Positions 34,291 to 45,291 of a stretch of 64,000 nt of DNA are shown piece after piece. Source of the DNA: Obelidium mucronatum (taxonomy: Eukaryota; Chytridiomycota; Chytridiomycetes; Chytridiales; Chytriomycetaceae); the NCBI GenBank assembly GCA_025765595.1, contig JAIVFH010000044.1, positions 1 to 64,000 of the forward strand. Direction: 5' to 3'. A program made the translations under genes and the position numbers. The notes under the pieces are model-generated. The model searched no databases. It saw only the letters and a program-made list of their open reading frames with translations, and was not told the DNA's origin. Within the stretch, counting starts at the first letter, position 1; the number at the start of each line of letters is the position of its first letter.

Positions 34291-34779
34291 TCTCACTCAC
34301 TATATCTGAAATGTGAGAAACCCTAATTGACAAAACAAAAACAGCACTTCTCAACACCATCCCCACCACCACGCTCCATCATCAACCATCAAAGCGGCAT
34401 TGTCCAGAGGTATCGTATCAATTCTATGGGCATGCATCAGCGATGGTAATTTATTGTATCTGTATCACATCTTTGTGTGCATCCCATCCCATTACGCTTC
34501 ACCTTTACAATGTGACTGGGACCAAACTCTGTGCCTTGTAAGGCACAGACTTTATTCCATGCCACTTTTCCATTCATTTTTCTTGCTATATACTGGCCTC
34601 TTGTATAGTGTTGTGTCGCTCCCAGGGCTGGCATTCAGAATTACGTATTGTTGCACCTGCACCTATGCGGCCCCGCAAAATTGCGCGGAATTGCCGGTGA
34701 CGTCAGCGTGGTGGCGATAACACGACTCGATGATTGATGTTTGGGGCTCTTGCCACAGGAAGATTCGCAGACTGCCGAG
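34291..34779. other. Intergenic region
   Basis: No supported gene. Contains a CTATATA element near 34587 and mixed open frames without domains. It may include leader exons of the small acidic ORF at 34780, since a CCACAG acceptor-like site lies at about 34752-34757. Confidence 0.3.
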
Positions 34780-34959
34780 ATGTTTCGAATGGGCGCGCCA
34801 AGCCATGCGCACGCCGGGGCGTACGAGCCGACGTTCGACGACATGCTGCGCCACTTTATGTTTGCGCAGTTTGCGCGAGAGTTCCACGGCTACGGGGGGG
34901 AAGAAGATGAGTACGAGGAAGAGTATGAGGGGGAGTACGAGGATGAAGGGGAGAGTTGA
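34780..34959 (+). CDS. Small ORF with acidic Glu/Tyr tail
   Basis: 59 codons from ATG 34780. The frame is open back to about 34741, after an acceptor-like CACAG, so it may be the last exon of a longer gene. It has a GC-rich start, FDDMLRHFMFAQFAREFHGYG, then an acidic tail of Glu, Tyr and Gly to the stop. An AATAAA lies at about 35056. No family recognised. Confidence 0.35.
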   Translation: MFRMGAPSHAHAGAYEPTFDDMLRHFMFAQFAREFHGYGGEEDEYEEEYEGEYEDEGES

Positions 34960-35175
34960 ACTATCACATTGTTCACTGGTTTCTGAGCACGAAAGTAATG
35001 CTAAAAACCAAGTTTGCTCTTTGGGAAGCGGAGGCTGGAATGCAACGAAGAGGAACAATAAACAAATGCAATGCATACAGAAATAAGCGTAATTTTACAC
35101 TGTAAAGAATACTACTTTTTATCCTGGACACAAAACAAAGCTGTCTGTGGGGCCTTGCAGCTTCATTTTGGCTTG

Positions 35176-35518
35176 CTAATTCAACGACAGATTGAACACT
35201 CTTTCATCTGGGTAAAACAATGGCTTCGGCATTATGTTAATTGAGTTAATAGACAGGATGATGGCAGTGTTGCGGTAGAGGTGGCTTGCAGGATGTTGAG
35301 CAATAAGGTGCTGGATATATTTGGAAATAAACTGTTTCAAAGTGTCAACGGCTCCGAATATTGATCTTTGATACAAGAAAGATCCTTGAATGGCTTGGCG
35401 TCGCTGGCCTGGATGGTGACAAAATCCTGCACAGGTGGTTGCGAAAGTTAATAAAAAAAAGGTGTGGGCAATTCTTTTTGCAATTTGCTGTAAAGTAAAA
35501 ATAAAATAAAATACAAAT
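35176..35518 (-). other. Possible 3' exon or separate small gene on the minus strand
   Basis: After a TGTGCAG acceptor at about 35430 on the minus strand, an open frame runs to TAG 35176 (LKQFISKYIQHLIAQHP, FYPDERVFNLSLN) and looks like real protein. It may belong to the LRR gene that otherwise stops at 35519, or be unrelated. Undecided. Confidence 0.3.
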
Positions 35519-36280
35519 TCACAGCTGCATCCAGCCACTCTCAGCGTCGCAGTAGAGGCCGGCGTTCCACCGCAGTTCGCAGGTGTCAATACTGCCACGC
35601 AACGCATCAAGTTCGCGGGGAATCAGGCCACTCAGCCGGTTCTTGTTGATGCCCAAATACTTGAGCTGCGACAACTTGCCCATCTCGGCTGGAATACCAC
35701 CAGACAAGCTGCAATTGTTGAGGCACAGCTCCTGTAGACTCTCAAGATCGCCAATTTCACGGGGAATCAATGAGCTCAAGCCAGGATTACTGTGCAGATA
35801 CAACTGCTTCAACTTGGAGAGCTTGCCCCAACCAGCAGGAATCGAACCTATGACTCCAGTTTCTGCAATTACTAATCGTTCAAGACACGCAAGGTTCCCC
35901 ATCTCCACAGGAAGATTCCCAGACAAGTCCTTGTTATCTGATAAAACTAGTTCTTTGAGATGAGTTAAATTCCCTAGCTCAGTTGGAATCAAGCCACACA
36001 GGAGGTTCGAAGCCAGATTTAATCTCAACAGCTGATCAAGCATCCCGATTTCTCGCGGAATCTCACCAGAGAGCTTATTACATCCCAGATCCAACACGCG
36101 CAGCGACTTCATTTCTTTAATCTGTGGTGGAATGACACCACTCAAGCGACAACGGTTGAAATTCAAAATACCAGTGTTCGGTAATCCCCACAAACTCAAT
36201 GGTATCTGCGTATCTATCCTTGTTCTTGAATATCCATTCTCTTTACAGACACCCCATTTAATAGCTTTCAAGTGCATCAA
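35519..36280 (-). CDS. Plant-type leucine-rich repeat protein
   Basis: At least eight LRRs of the LxxLxLxxNxLSGxIPxxIGxL type, for example LRVLDLGCNKLSGEIPREIG, LLRLNLASNLLCGLIPTELG and LKYLGINKNRLSGLIPRELD. Such repeats form extracellular protein-binding solenoids. The open frame begins after a likely splice site; the true start is upstream. A candidate first exon with a hydrophobic start lies at 36602, but I could not join it. GVCKENG before the repeats resembles the Cys-containing cap of plant LRRs. The end has two Cys around the last repeat (DTCELRWNAGLYC), a C-terminal cap. The location outside the cell is inferred. Confidence 0.75.
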   Translation of the reverse strand: MMHLKAIKWGVCKENGYSRTRIDTQIPLSLWGLPNTGILNFNRCRLSGVIPPQIKEMKSLRVLDLGCNKLSGEIPREIGMLDQLLRLNLASNLLCGLIPTELGNLTHLKELVLSDNKDLSGNLPVEMGNLACLERLVIAETGVIGSIPAGWGKLSKLKQLYLHSNPGLSSLIPREIGDLESLQELCLNNCSLSGGIPAEMGKLSQLKYLGINKNRLSGLIPRELDALRGSIDTCELRWNAGLYCDAESGWMQL

Positions 36281-36726
36281 AACTAATCGCGACTAAACAG
36301 CCTGAGACGCTGGTGGAACGTGAAAGTAGACGATATCCCATTCGTTAGGAGCATATGACTTTGTCTTTGAATGATGAAATGCATCCAATTGAGCAAGGCA
36401 AATGATTCAGTTGCCAGTGCTCTTTGATACACCCGCAAGCTTGAATACTTTTGCAGGATGGATCCAACAAAGTACTTGTTCTACAATGTCCAACGGGAGG
36501 TTCGGAAGCCGAACCGACGACGTCCTGGCGGGGCTTTGGGACTTCATAATTACGTGGAGAGCTTCTAAAAATAAACGCGAAACTTAAAAAGAGGGCAACC
36601 ATGGTAGTCAAGAACTGCGCTGATATGTATCTACAATGTTCAATCAAAAAGCCGGAAACAATCAAGAAGTGGCTGGTTGAGGCTGGCTTGAACAATAAGG
36701 CTCACCAAGCCCAAATTTAATCTTAT

Positions 36727-36732
36727 TATAAA
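36727..36732 (+). promoter_or_regulatory. Likely TATA box of GDSL esterase gene 1
   Basis: TATAAA 46 bp before ATG 36773, in the right orientation for the first gene of the GDSL array. Confidence 0.5.
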
Positions 36733-36772
36733 AGCGAGGAGAGACTGTAAACTTCTAAAAAATCGTCGAAAA

Positions 36773-38213
36773 ATGGTTTCTGGTCTTGTCCTTCTCACTC
36801 TGGCAGTTACAACCGTCACTGCTTCAACTCCCGTGGTAACCTTTCGTTTTTTGGGACCGTTTACAGCGAGCCAACTCATACTAACGCGATGAATTTTGAT
36901 AGCCAATCAAGTCAATCGTCACTTTGGGAGACAGGTTCGTAACCCTAAATTGGAAATTGAAGTTAAAACGCCAACTCTTTCAAACTACTATCACAACACA
37001 GTCTCAGTGACACTGGGAACGTTTTCAAAATCTATGGAATTCCACCAGCGCCATACTGGAAGGGACGATTGTAAGTCTTCTCAAGCAATTTCAAATTTTC
37101 TTCCAACTCTAACAAAACCCATCATAAAGCACCAACGGCCCCAATTGGGTTGAACACCTTTCTGGTCACCTTTCAAACGCAACGTTGTACAACTTTGCTT
37201 ATGGCGGTAGCACCGCCAACGTGTCCAACTCCGCCGGCAGAAACCTTACCGGAACTCCAATTCCAGTGTCCTCCCTCCCCGACGTTTCTCAGCAACTCGC
37301 GCTTTTCCAGAAGGACCCAGTTGCCAGCAAGATTGAGCTTGCATCGACCTTGTTTACGATTTTCTCTGGAGGAAATGACATCAACTACCAGATTGATGCT
37401 GGCAAGGCGCCAGACGTTCGTTCTATTGCAGGTAAGACGCCGATTCTGCGGTTTTTTTTTCTCTGCGACATGTTTGACATGTATACTGTTCAACAGGCAG
37501 TGTAGTCGCTTTGGTCTCCAACTTGGTTGACGGTGGTGCCAAGAATATTCTCATCAACAACATGCCACCACTCCACTTGTCGCCAAGAATGAAGCCTTAC
37601 CAAAGCTTGAGCGCTCAAATCAAGAAATTAGTTGATGGATACAACCAAGTCCTTGCTGCTAGCATTGCTGGACTCTCGGTAACTTACAGTCGATTCCTAA
37701 AAATCAAAAAAAAAAACATTCTGATTACTTCACATACCATAGGCCAAGAACCCTAGCGTTACAATCGCCATCAACGACGTGAACGGTCTCCTGACATTCA
37801 TCAGCTCTCCAGAAGGATCCAAGACATTCAACCTCGCCAATGTGGGCGACCAGTGTCTCAACGCGACCGCCAAAACCGTGTGCGCTAGCCCTGAGACTTA
37901 CTTTTTCTGGGACGGTATTCACCCGACAACCAATGGCCAGGATTTGATTGCTCAATATGGATACAATCAGTTTTACAAGCTTCCAGGGTACTTGATTGCG
38001 AAACCGGAACCTACTACTAGTACTGCTACGGCTGCTGCTACTGCTACTGCTACTAGTACCGGTGAAGGTTATAAACCAACTCCTGCCACGGTCTATGGCG
38101 TTCCAACTGCTACCGCGCCAGCCACAAACCTCTATTCAGCGGCGATGGAATCCCGTGTGTCTGGATTCATTTCATTGCTTTTTGTTGTTGTCATTCTGGG
38201 TACTATGGTGTGA
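36773..38213 (+). CDS. Secreted GDSL esterase/lipase, array copy 1, GPI-anchor-like tail
   Basis: Serine hydrolase of the GDSL/SGNH superfamily that may deacetylate or cleave ester bonds in plant polysaccharides or lipids. A signal peptide (MVSGLVLLTLAVTTVTAS) is followed by TLGDSLSDTGN (block I, nucleophile Ser; split by an intron between GD and S), GGSTANVSN (block II Gly), GGNDINY (block III Asn) and FFWDGIHPT (block V Asp-His). Introns occur at conserved sites shared with the next two genes. The C-terminus has a Thr/Ala-rich linker and a final hydrophobic segment (FISLLFVVVILGTMV), typical of GPI addition. Substrate unknown. Confidence 0.9.
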
Positions 38214-38371
38214 GCTTTCTTCTGACGATGGGAATTAAAAATCTGTTTGCTATGAAAAAATTTCTTAATGATGTAAATTTGTGATTAAAAAAAAAAGAGC
38301 AAGCCCATTTGCAGGGCAATTGAAGCTGAAATGAAAATTTTGTTCAGACGAAAAAAAAAAACGCAAAGGAA

Positions 38372-39740
38372 ATGGTTTCGGTTGCTGCCCTCATTGGATT
38401 GGTCCCAGCTGTCGCTGCTTTGACTCCATCGGTGAGTTTTTAAAGACTTCCTTCGATGCCTTTTGGGCCTGACGTAGCCTTCCTCTGGCTCAGTCCATCA
38501 AGAGTGTTGTTGCGTTCGGTGATAGGTAAGCCAAACGATCAACACTTCAACCCCAGTATGTTGACTTCCCTTCTGCGTTGATATTAGTCTCAGCGACACT
38601 GGAAACCTGTTCAAGTTGTATGGGATTCCAGGAGCCCCATACTGGCAAGGACGATTGTGAGTCTATATCTTTGTAAAGGCCTGTTCAAGACCTCCTCATC
38701 AACAACATTGAAAAAAAAAACAGCTGTAACGGACCAATCTGGGTCGAACATCTCTCCGGATACCTTTCCAATGCCACGTTGTACGACTTTGCGTACGCTG
38801 GAAGCACAGCAAATGTGTCTAACGCTGCCGGTGTCAACGTCAGTGCCACCCCTATCCCAGCTTCCTCGCTCCCCGATATTTCCCAGCAGTTTGCGCTCTT
38901 CCAGAAGGATGCGGTTACGAGCAAGTTGGACTTGTCGTCGACCCTGTTTACTGTTTTTGCGGGTGGTAATGATATTGACTATGCCGTTGACCAAGCAAAA
39001 ATTCCAGACGTTCTGTCTATCGCTGGTAGATTGTTACATCTCTATGGTATACCGTAGGTTAACTTTGTTGAATTTATAGGCAGTGTTGTGAACATGGTTG
39101 CCACTCTCTTGGCATCTGGTGCCGAAAACGTTTTAATCAACAACATGGCACCATTACACTTGAGTCCAAGAATGAAACCTTTCCAGGCTCTCAGTGCGCA
39201 AATCAAGATGGTTGTCGATGGATACAACCAGGTTCTTGCAGCTGGCGTTGCCTCTCTTTCAGTTGAGTTTTTTCTTTTTCAACCAAACTTGAAACTCTAA
39301 ATGCTTACTGTATCCCCCCCTCCGAATAGACCCACTTTCCAAAAGCCAATATTGCTATTAACGACATTAACGGCTTATTGACTCTCGTTGCCTCACCCGA
39401 AGGAGCCGTCTCGTTCAAATACGCCAACGTTGACGGATCCTGTTTCAACTACACTGCTCAAACTGTCTGCGCCGCACCCGACACTTACTTTTTCTGGGAC
39501 GGAATCCACCCGTCCACTCGCGGACAAGACTTGATGGCGCAATATGGATTCAACCAGTTGTTCAAACTCCCAGGTTATTTCATCGCCAAGCCTGCGACTA
39601 CTACCGCTACTACTGTAGAATCTTTGTATAAGCCAACTCAAGCTCCATCTGTTCGCCCAATCACCAATTTGTACTCTTCTGCTTCGGCTTTAGCTGGAAT
39701 CACTCTCTTTTCGGTTGCTTTGTCATCGCTCTTGTTGTAA
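38372..39740 (+). CDS. Secreted GDSL esterase/lipase, array copy 2
   Basis: Paralog of the preceding gene with the same exon plan. Signal peptide MVSVAALIGLVPAVAA, then SVVAFGDSLSDTGN with the Ser codon split by an intron, AGSTANVSN, GGNDIDY and FFWDGIHPSTRGQD. All catalytic residues are kept. The linker is shorter than in copy 1 and the hydrophobic tail (GITLFSVALSSLLL) is again compatible with a GPI anchor. It follows copy 1 after about 160 bp, so each gene likely has its own promoter. Confidence 0.9.
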
Positions 39741-39815
39741 AACGGATATTTTGTGGTATTATATAATACACTATGATGATAATTGTCGTTTATCTGTTTA
39801 TTTTGTAAAAAAAAA

Positions 39816-41133
39816 ATGATGGTTTTTGTTTGGGGCTGGTTGATGATGTTCGGTGCCGCATCCGCAGCTATATCTCCTACGGTAACTGAGTATCAGGCAT
39901 TCTGTTTCTTTTTTTGGCTCAAACTTTACAATGGCAGTCAATCAAAACCGTTGTTGCCTTTGGAGATAGGTACATGTGAAAAAAGTTGAGTTCTCTCTCC
40001 TGCCAAGCTCTGACATCACTGGTTCCGTAGTCTCACTGATACAGGAAACTTTTTCAAGATACTAAAGTACCCACCTGCTCCATACTGGAATGGCCGATTG
40101 TGAGTGCAGCGGCTCTTGAAGAGCAAGTATTTGTCATCGTCTACAACACTGATAAAAAAAATAGCTCGAATGGTCCAATCTGGGTGGAAGAACTTGCATC
40201 CTACCTTTCGAATGCAACTTTGAACAACTATGCGTTTGGTGGAAGTACAGCTAATGTTTCAAATACTGCGGGAGTGAAACTGGCGGAGAATTTCCCCGAT
40301 TTGAGGAAACAGGTCTCTAGTTTCGAAAAAGACAATGTTTCAAGGAATCTGGACGGCTCTTCGACTTTGTTTGCGATCCTTACGGGTGGAAATGATATTC
40401 TATACCAAGTGGAATTTCAAGGAAGTGTTTACGTTTCTTCAATCACAGGTGAAATACCCTCGTTTGAACTTATTGCTATGGAGAAAACAAATTTAAAGCT
40501 TGTGTGATAAATTAGGAGCGATCGTGGATGCGGTTGTACGGCTGATTAGCAACAAGGGCAGCAACATTCTTGCTTGCAACATGCCGGCTTTGCACTTGAT
40601 GCCTCACCTCCAATCGAATGAAACAACCTTTTTGAAAGTCAAAACGGCTGTCGAAGAATTCAACCAATTATTTAATGCAAGCATGATTACACTGAAGGTG
40701 CCCCAAAAAAAAATCACCAACGAAAATCAATCGAAATATACTCAAAACGCCACCCCTCAAATCCCAATAGAACCACTACCCAAACGTAACAATCACCATC
40801 AATGACATCAGTAAATTATCTTTATTCGCAGCATCCCCAGAAGGCGCAAAGCAATTCAATTTCACAAACCTCAAAGACCCGTGTTTCAATGTAACATCCA
40901 ATTCAACGTGTGCGACTCCAGAATCCTATTTTTTCTGGGATAGTAGACATCCGACCGCGAAATTCCAGAATATTGTGGGACAGTTTGCGTTCAATCAATT
41001 GTTTCAGTTGCCTGGGTATTTTATACAGAACGCGGCCGCCACAGCGGCGTCGTCTGTTGGATATTCTGATCGAATAATTTCTCATGGATTGGGTGTATGG
41101 ATTGTGGTGGTCCTTGTTGGTGTTGTTTTATAA
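39816..41133 (+). CDS. Secreted GDSL esterase/lipase, array copy 3 (diverged)
   Basis: Third paralog. The Met-Met start leads into a hydrophobic signal (VFVWGWLMMFGAASAA). FGDSLTDTGN, GGSTANVSN and GGNDILY are kept. Block V is FFWDSRHPTAKFQN: the Asp and His remain, but Gly-Ile between them is replaced by Ser-Arg. It lacks the Thr/Ala linker and ends with a hydrophobic segment (GLGVWIVVVLVGVVL). Sequence between blocks is more diverged than between copies 1 and 2, with a 20-residue shorter middle. An intron of about 90 nt near 40697-40790 has to be removed. Possibly altered substrate use. Confidence 0.85.
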
Positions 41134-41350
41134 CGTGACTTCAGCTTTGATCAGATGTTGCAAAATTAAAAACAAATGGAAAGGATAAGAATAGATGTAC
41201 TGACATTGATGACCGCACGTTGATAAAAGGACGTGCACGCATAGTCCGGTTTCAACCATGTATGTCACTGTTTACTCGACCTTTCCCAACATTAGCCGAA
41301 AACAGCGTATCTACACCAACTAAACAATAAGTTATCTACCCCAGCACCAT

Positions 41351-41430
41351 GCCCCCTAGCGGGATTGAACCGCTGACCTTTTCCTGGCTCAATGTACGAG
41401 GGAAACGCTCTACCACTAAGCTAAAGGGGC
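41351..41430 (-). tRNA. tRNA-Thr (CGT) with a 9-nt intron
   Basis: Read on the minus strand, acceptor GCCCCTT pairs with AGGGGGC. The D arm is GCTTAGTGGTAGAGC. The anticodon stem TTTCC pairs with GGAAA. The 16-base loop holds CTCGTA, then nine bases of intron after position 37, then A38. Anticodon CGT reads ACG. The T arm AGCGG-TTCAATC-CCGCT is standard. The intron position is canonical. Confidence 0.88.
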
Positions 41431-41841
41431 CGATGCTCTTCATGTCAATAAGGTACTAAAAATTTCTTGAATTCTTGAATATATTCCTCTTTAGATATAC
41501 AGCTCAGTAGATTGTAATGCAGTTTTGAAGCACGTCCACAGTCAGTGACAACGGTAAAGACAACGATTTGAAAAAAATGTCACGCCGCGTTTATTCCTCT
41601 TTGACAAAAAAAAAACGAGCGTTTTAACATGCCCTTACTAAACCGAATCTGGAAATGTAAGTGATACACTTTTGAACGACCAGAAAAAGTAGTTGAGGAG
41701 AAATCGCAATGAAGCAATCTGTTCCATGTATCGAGTTAAAACATTTAAAGTCTACAGCTTGAATTTATTTGCAGTCTTTTGCAGTTTTTGACACTTTCTT
41801 TTTGTTTTCTTTCTTTGTTGTTGAGTGAAGTCTTTTTCAAA
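41431..41841. promoter_or_regulatory. Upstream region of the RBM26/27-like gene
   Basis: AT-rich, with T-rich pyrimidine tracts just before the ATG at 41842 (about 41796-41822). No gene seen. It probably holds the promoter of the RNA-binding gene. Confidence 0.35.
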
Positions 41842-44401
41842 ATGCAACTCACTGATGAAGAAGCAATCGCCCTCCAGACTTACCTTGTCGGCCTCCTCGA
41901 ACCAGTGTAAGTCAATCTAAGCGTATTATGGGACTGGGGGAGCCTGCCGTTGCAGGGTTCCAGATCTTCTTTTTGTCACTGTGGACAGTAACTTACCGAA
42001 CAAATCACCAGATGCGATGCCGATCCAACAGTCCTTGCTGAATATGTTGTTGCTCTTCTGAAGCATGAAAAAAGCGACGCAGACTTGGAGCAAAACTGTC
42101 TCGAGCAACTGGAAGAGTTTCTCAAACACGGTTGGTCCTTGCCTTGCTCTCCACCCCGTCGTTCTTTCAATCCTAATTTTGTTTTCTTTCCGTCCTTATG
42201 CTCTTTTCTTTGGCAATAAAAAACAGAAACTCAGCCGTTTGTCCGCAAGTTGTTTGCTGCTCTTTCATCCAAATCGTATCTTGAAACACACCAACAAATC
42301 AATTCGCCAACAAAACGGAGACGCGAACAAGTCGAAGAAACTGAAGAAAGTTATATTCAAGAAAGCGCCGATGATGGGGACGATGAACGGCGCGCACGGA
42401 GGCGAAGGCGGTTTGGGGATGAAGGACTTGAGAGTCAAGGGGGCTCACAGGAACAGATGTTCAACGTGCATCAAGTAAACTATAACAACAATAATTTCAA
42501 CGGTGGGAGCAGCTTCAGGGGCGGGTTTGGTGCTGGTCCGGCTGGAATGAGGCGAAAGGGTCGGTGTTACGAATTTGATCGTAAGTCCACGCTTGGTTAT
42601 AAAGACGTTGTGTAGTGCTCAAATATTCACTATAGGTAGAGGGTTTTGCTCCAAAGGGGAATCTTGCCCGTACGATCATTCTCCAATCAATAATAATAAT
42701 AATGGCTTCGGACCGGGAATGATGATGGGTGGAGCAGGGTTTGGAATGAATAATAGAAATGGTCCTATTGGCGGCCCTGTAATGATGCCTGGAATGCCTG
42801 GAATGCCTGGAATTATGCCCATCCATCCGCAGTTCATGAGAAACGGACCCAACAACGCCCCACCTTTCATGCCCGTCATAAATCCTGGTGGATTTGGTTT
42901 GTAGTTTTTTTTTTGAAACCACGCGCCAATTTTATGAAACTAATTGAATTTCTATAGAGATGGGACTTTCGCAACCTACAAATCCCGACGCATTCGCCCA
43001 ACAGCAACAGATGCAACAACAGCTACAACAGCAGCAATTTCAAAGTGGGGGGTTTCGTGGTGGATTTCGCGGAGGCATGCGTGGCGGTATGCGCGGCGGA
43101 TTTCGTGGAGGATTCACACCTAATGGTCCACCACGCCACCGAAACCAGGCCAACGATACCCTTGTTGTCGAAAATATTCCTCACTCGCATTGTAATTTGG
43201 ACGCTGTAAATTCCTACTTCAAGACATTTGGCACAATCACGGATATAAAAGTGGATATTCCGTTTCAAAGGGCAACAGTAAAATACTCGTCCCCGGAAGA
43301 AGCGAAAGCCGCACATACCTCACCTGAAGTTATTTTTGGTAATCGGTTTGTGAAAGTGTACTTCCAAGACCCAGCACAACCCCAACCTCAACAAGTATCT
43401 TCAACTCCATCTCATTCGCAACCACATCCACAACAACATCAATCGAACTCATCTTCCCTCGAACAGCAACATCAGCAACCTCAGCAATACCCTCGAACTG
43501 CAAGCTCTGTTGACACATTGAAAGAATTAGCGAAGCAAAAACAGCAATTCATTTTGACTCAAATGGAGACACAAAAGCAACTTCTCACGAAACTGGAATC
43601 CAAGACTCTGACGCCAAAGCAAAAGCAAGAGTTGATGGAGACGTTGAAAAGTGTGCAGTTGTTGTTGAAGGATGCGTTGGAGGAAGGCAAGAAGGCGGCT
43701 GAGAATGCCGCAAATGTTGCTGCTGCGAAGCAAAAGAGCATGGAGATTTTGTTGACATCTGAAGTGGATCAACAAGAAGATGCAACTGAAGGCAATCCTG
43801 ATGAAGATGCTGCTGAATTAGAAAAGCTAAAGGCCGAGGTTTGTGGTTTTCTTGATTTTCGTTTGCGTGGGGTCGACATTATCTCTTTGACACACAATAT
43901 TCAGGCGCAGGCAATGGGATTGGATCCGGCGAATGCTGTCCGAGCGCATACGCCGATCCTCCGTGGTGGACCACAAACTTTTCGCGGAAGGGGTGGTCGT
44001 GGTGGGTACAGAGGAAATTATGTTGGTTCGGGGGCTCCTGTCGCTCGATCTTTGGATTTGCGGCCCAAGAAGTTGTCAGTCCAAGGTGCTCTCGAATCTG
44101 ATAAAGTGCTGCTGATGCAGCAATTGCAACCGTTGGGTCGGGTCATATTGATGGATTTCAACTCCTCAGATTCAAGTTTGGTTTTAGAGATGGCATTTCG
44201 GCACGAATCAGAAAAGGTACGACTGCTGGTTTTTGGTGTTGTTGTGTATTTACTTGTTGAAATTAGGTACTGAATTCTGGATTGAAGGGTGGAAATGCGG
44301 AATCTTTGGTTATTTCTTGGTATGACGACAGTACTTCGGCCTCCGCTTCTGGACCGCTAACGACTGGTGACCATACTCCGGAAGACAACTTCGCTTCTTA
44401 G
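41842..44401 (+). CDS. RBM26/RBM27-like nuclear RNA-binding protein (PWI-like, CCCH, RRM)
   Basis: Relatives of this family help target polyadenylated nuclear RNA to the exosome. Order of parts: an N-terminal PWI-like helical bundle (LTDEEAIALQTYLVGLLEP, CDADPTVLAEYVVALLKHEK), an Arg-rich acidic stretch, an Asn-rich linker, one CCCH finger (C-Y-E-F-D...RGFCSKGESCPYDH, split by an intron), a Met/Pro/Gly-rich linker with MPG repeats, an RGG-like GGFRGG-rich stretch, and an RRM (DTLVVENIPHSHCN...ATVKYSSPEEA). Next a long Gln-rich helical part and a C-terminal RGG patch, then a conserved final segment. Introns at about 41909-42011 and 42129-42224 fit. The final exon starts after 44217. Domain order is diagnostic; the exosome role is by homology. 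Confidence 0.88.
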
Positions 44402-44564
44402 AACCTCAAGCCCTGGGGCTTTTGTTGTGGTTATTTGTTTATTTCCTTGTTTTTTTATCGGTGAGGGAAGGGTGGAATAAAGGTGGAACGTGTGGGTTTA
44501 TCACGTTTGTTGACATCAAATTCAAACAATGTGCAAATTACAATGGGATTATTCCAACAATACG

Positions 44565-44965
44565 ATGAAAAGAATCTCAAGAATGAAGTTGCTTTCCCTT
44601 CTTGCAGTGACATTGTTTACGACGTGCACATATGTTGCGACTGCCCCTGTAGCAATACCAGCTGCACCAAATGGATTTAATTTGGATCGCCATCATAAAG
44701 GTAGCGTCGCTTGATTTTTTGTCAAAAGGATAAATTTTAATTTCCAGGTGAAGGACGGGAGGCAAGAGCCCCAAATGTACAAGAGACTGGGAATAGAATC
44801 GCCGTCCAGAAAAATCGTCCCCATGTTTTATCGATATCAAAAAGGACCAAAAGCCAACGCCACACTGTCTTCCCAAAGCCAAAAGCTCGAAGTTCGGCAT
44901 TACCACTGATAAGGACTCGGTCATCGCGCGCCTTGAGGACTTCCTTGGCTTTTTCGCGATATTGA
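44565..44965 (+). CDS. Small secreted basic protein
   Basis: Two exons (44565-44700 and 44748-44965) with a GT-AG intron join in phase to 117 residues. The N-terminus has KR basic residues and a hydrophobic core (MKLLSLLAVTLFTTCTYV), a good signal peptide with cut site near ATA-AP. The mature part is strongly basic (many Arg, Lys, Ser), Cys-poor and unstructured, with KR dipeptides that Kex2-type proteases could cut. No family is known to me. Candidates are a secreted peptide precursor or an effector-like protein. Confident on the gene model, not on role. Confidence 0.65.
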
Positions 44966-45291
44966 TTGCACTGAACAAAATTTGGCTAAATTTGGCGTTG
45001 AAAAAACTAGGGTTTCTTTGATTAAATGATGATTAAAATGTTTTTAAGTCAACAATTTTGTGCCATTATTGGGAAAAAAGGATCACCAAAGGTAGACGCT
45101 CAGACAACTTGACTTTCGCAACTGTATCCTTCCCCGGACCCCAATTCTGACATGGAACGTTGGTTGTGATGTATGGTGACCTGATGCAATAGGGCGTTCT
45201 GTCTGTGTCAATAGCTGGATGGGCGTCGGCTCAGCGTTAACCACTTCACAACTCACACCGCTGATCAACTTTTTAATGCTTCTTTAGTCAA

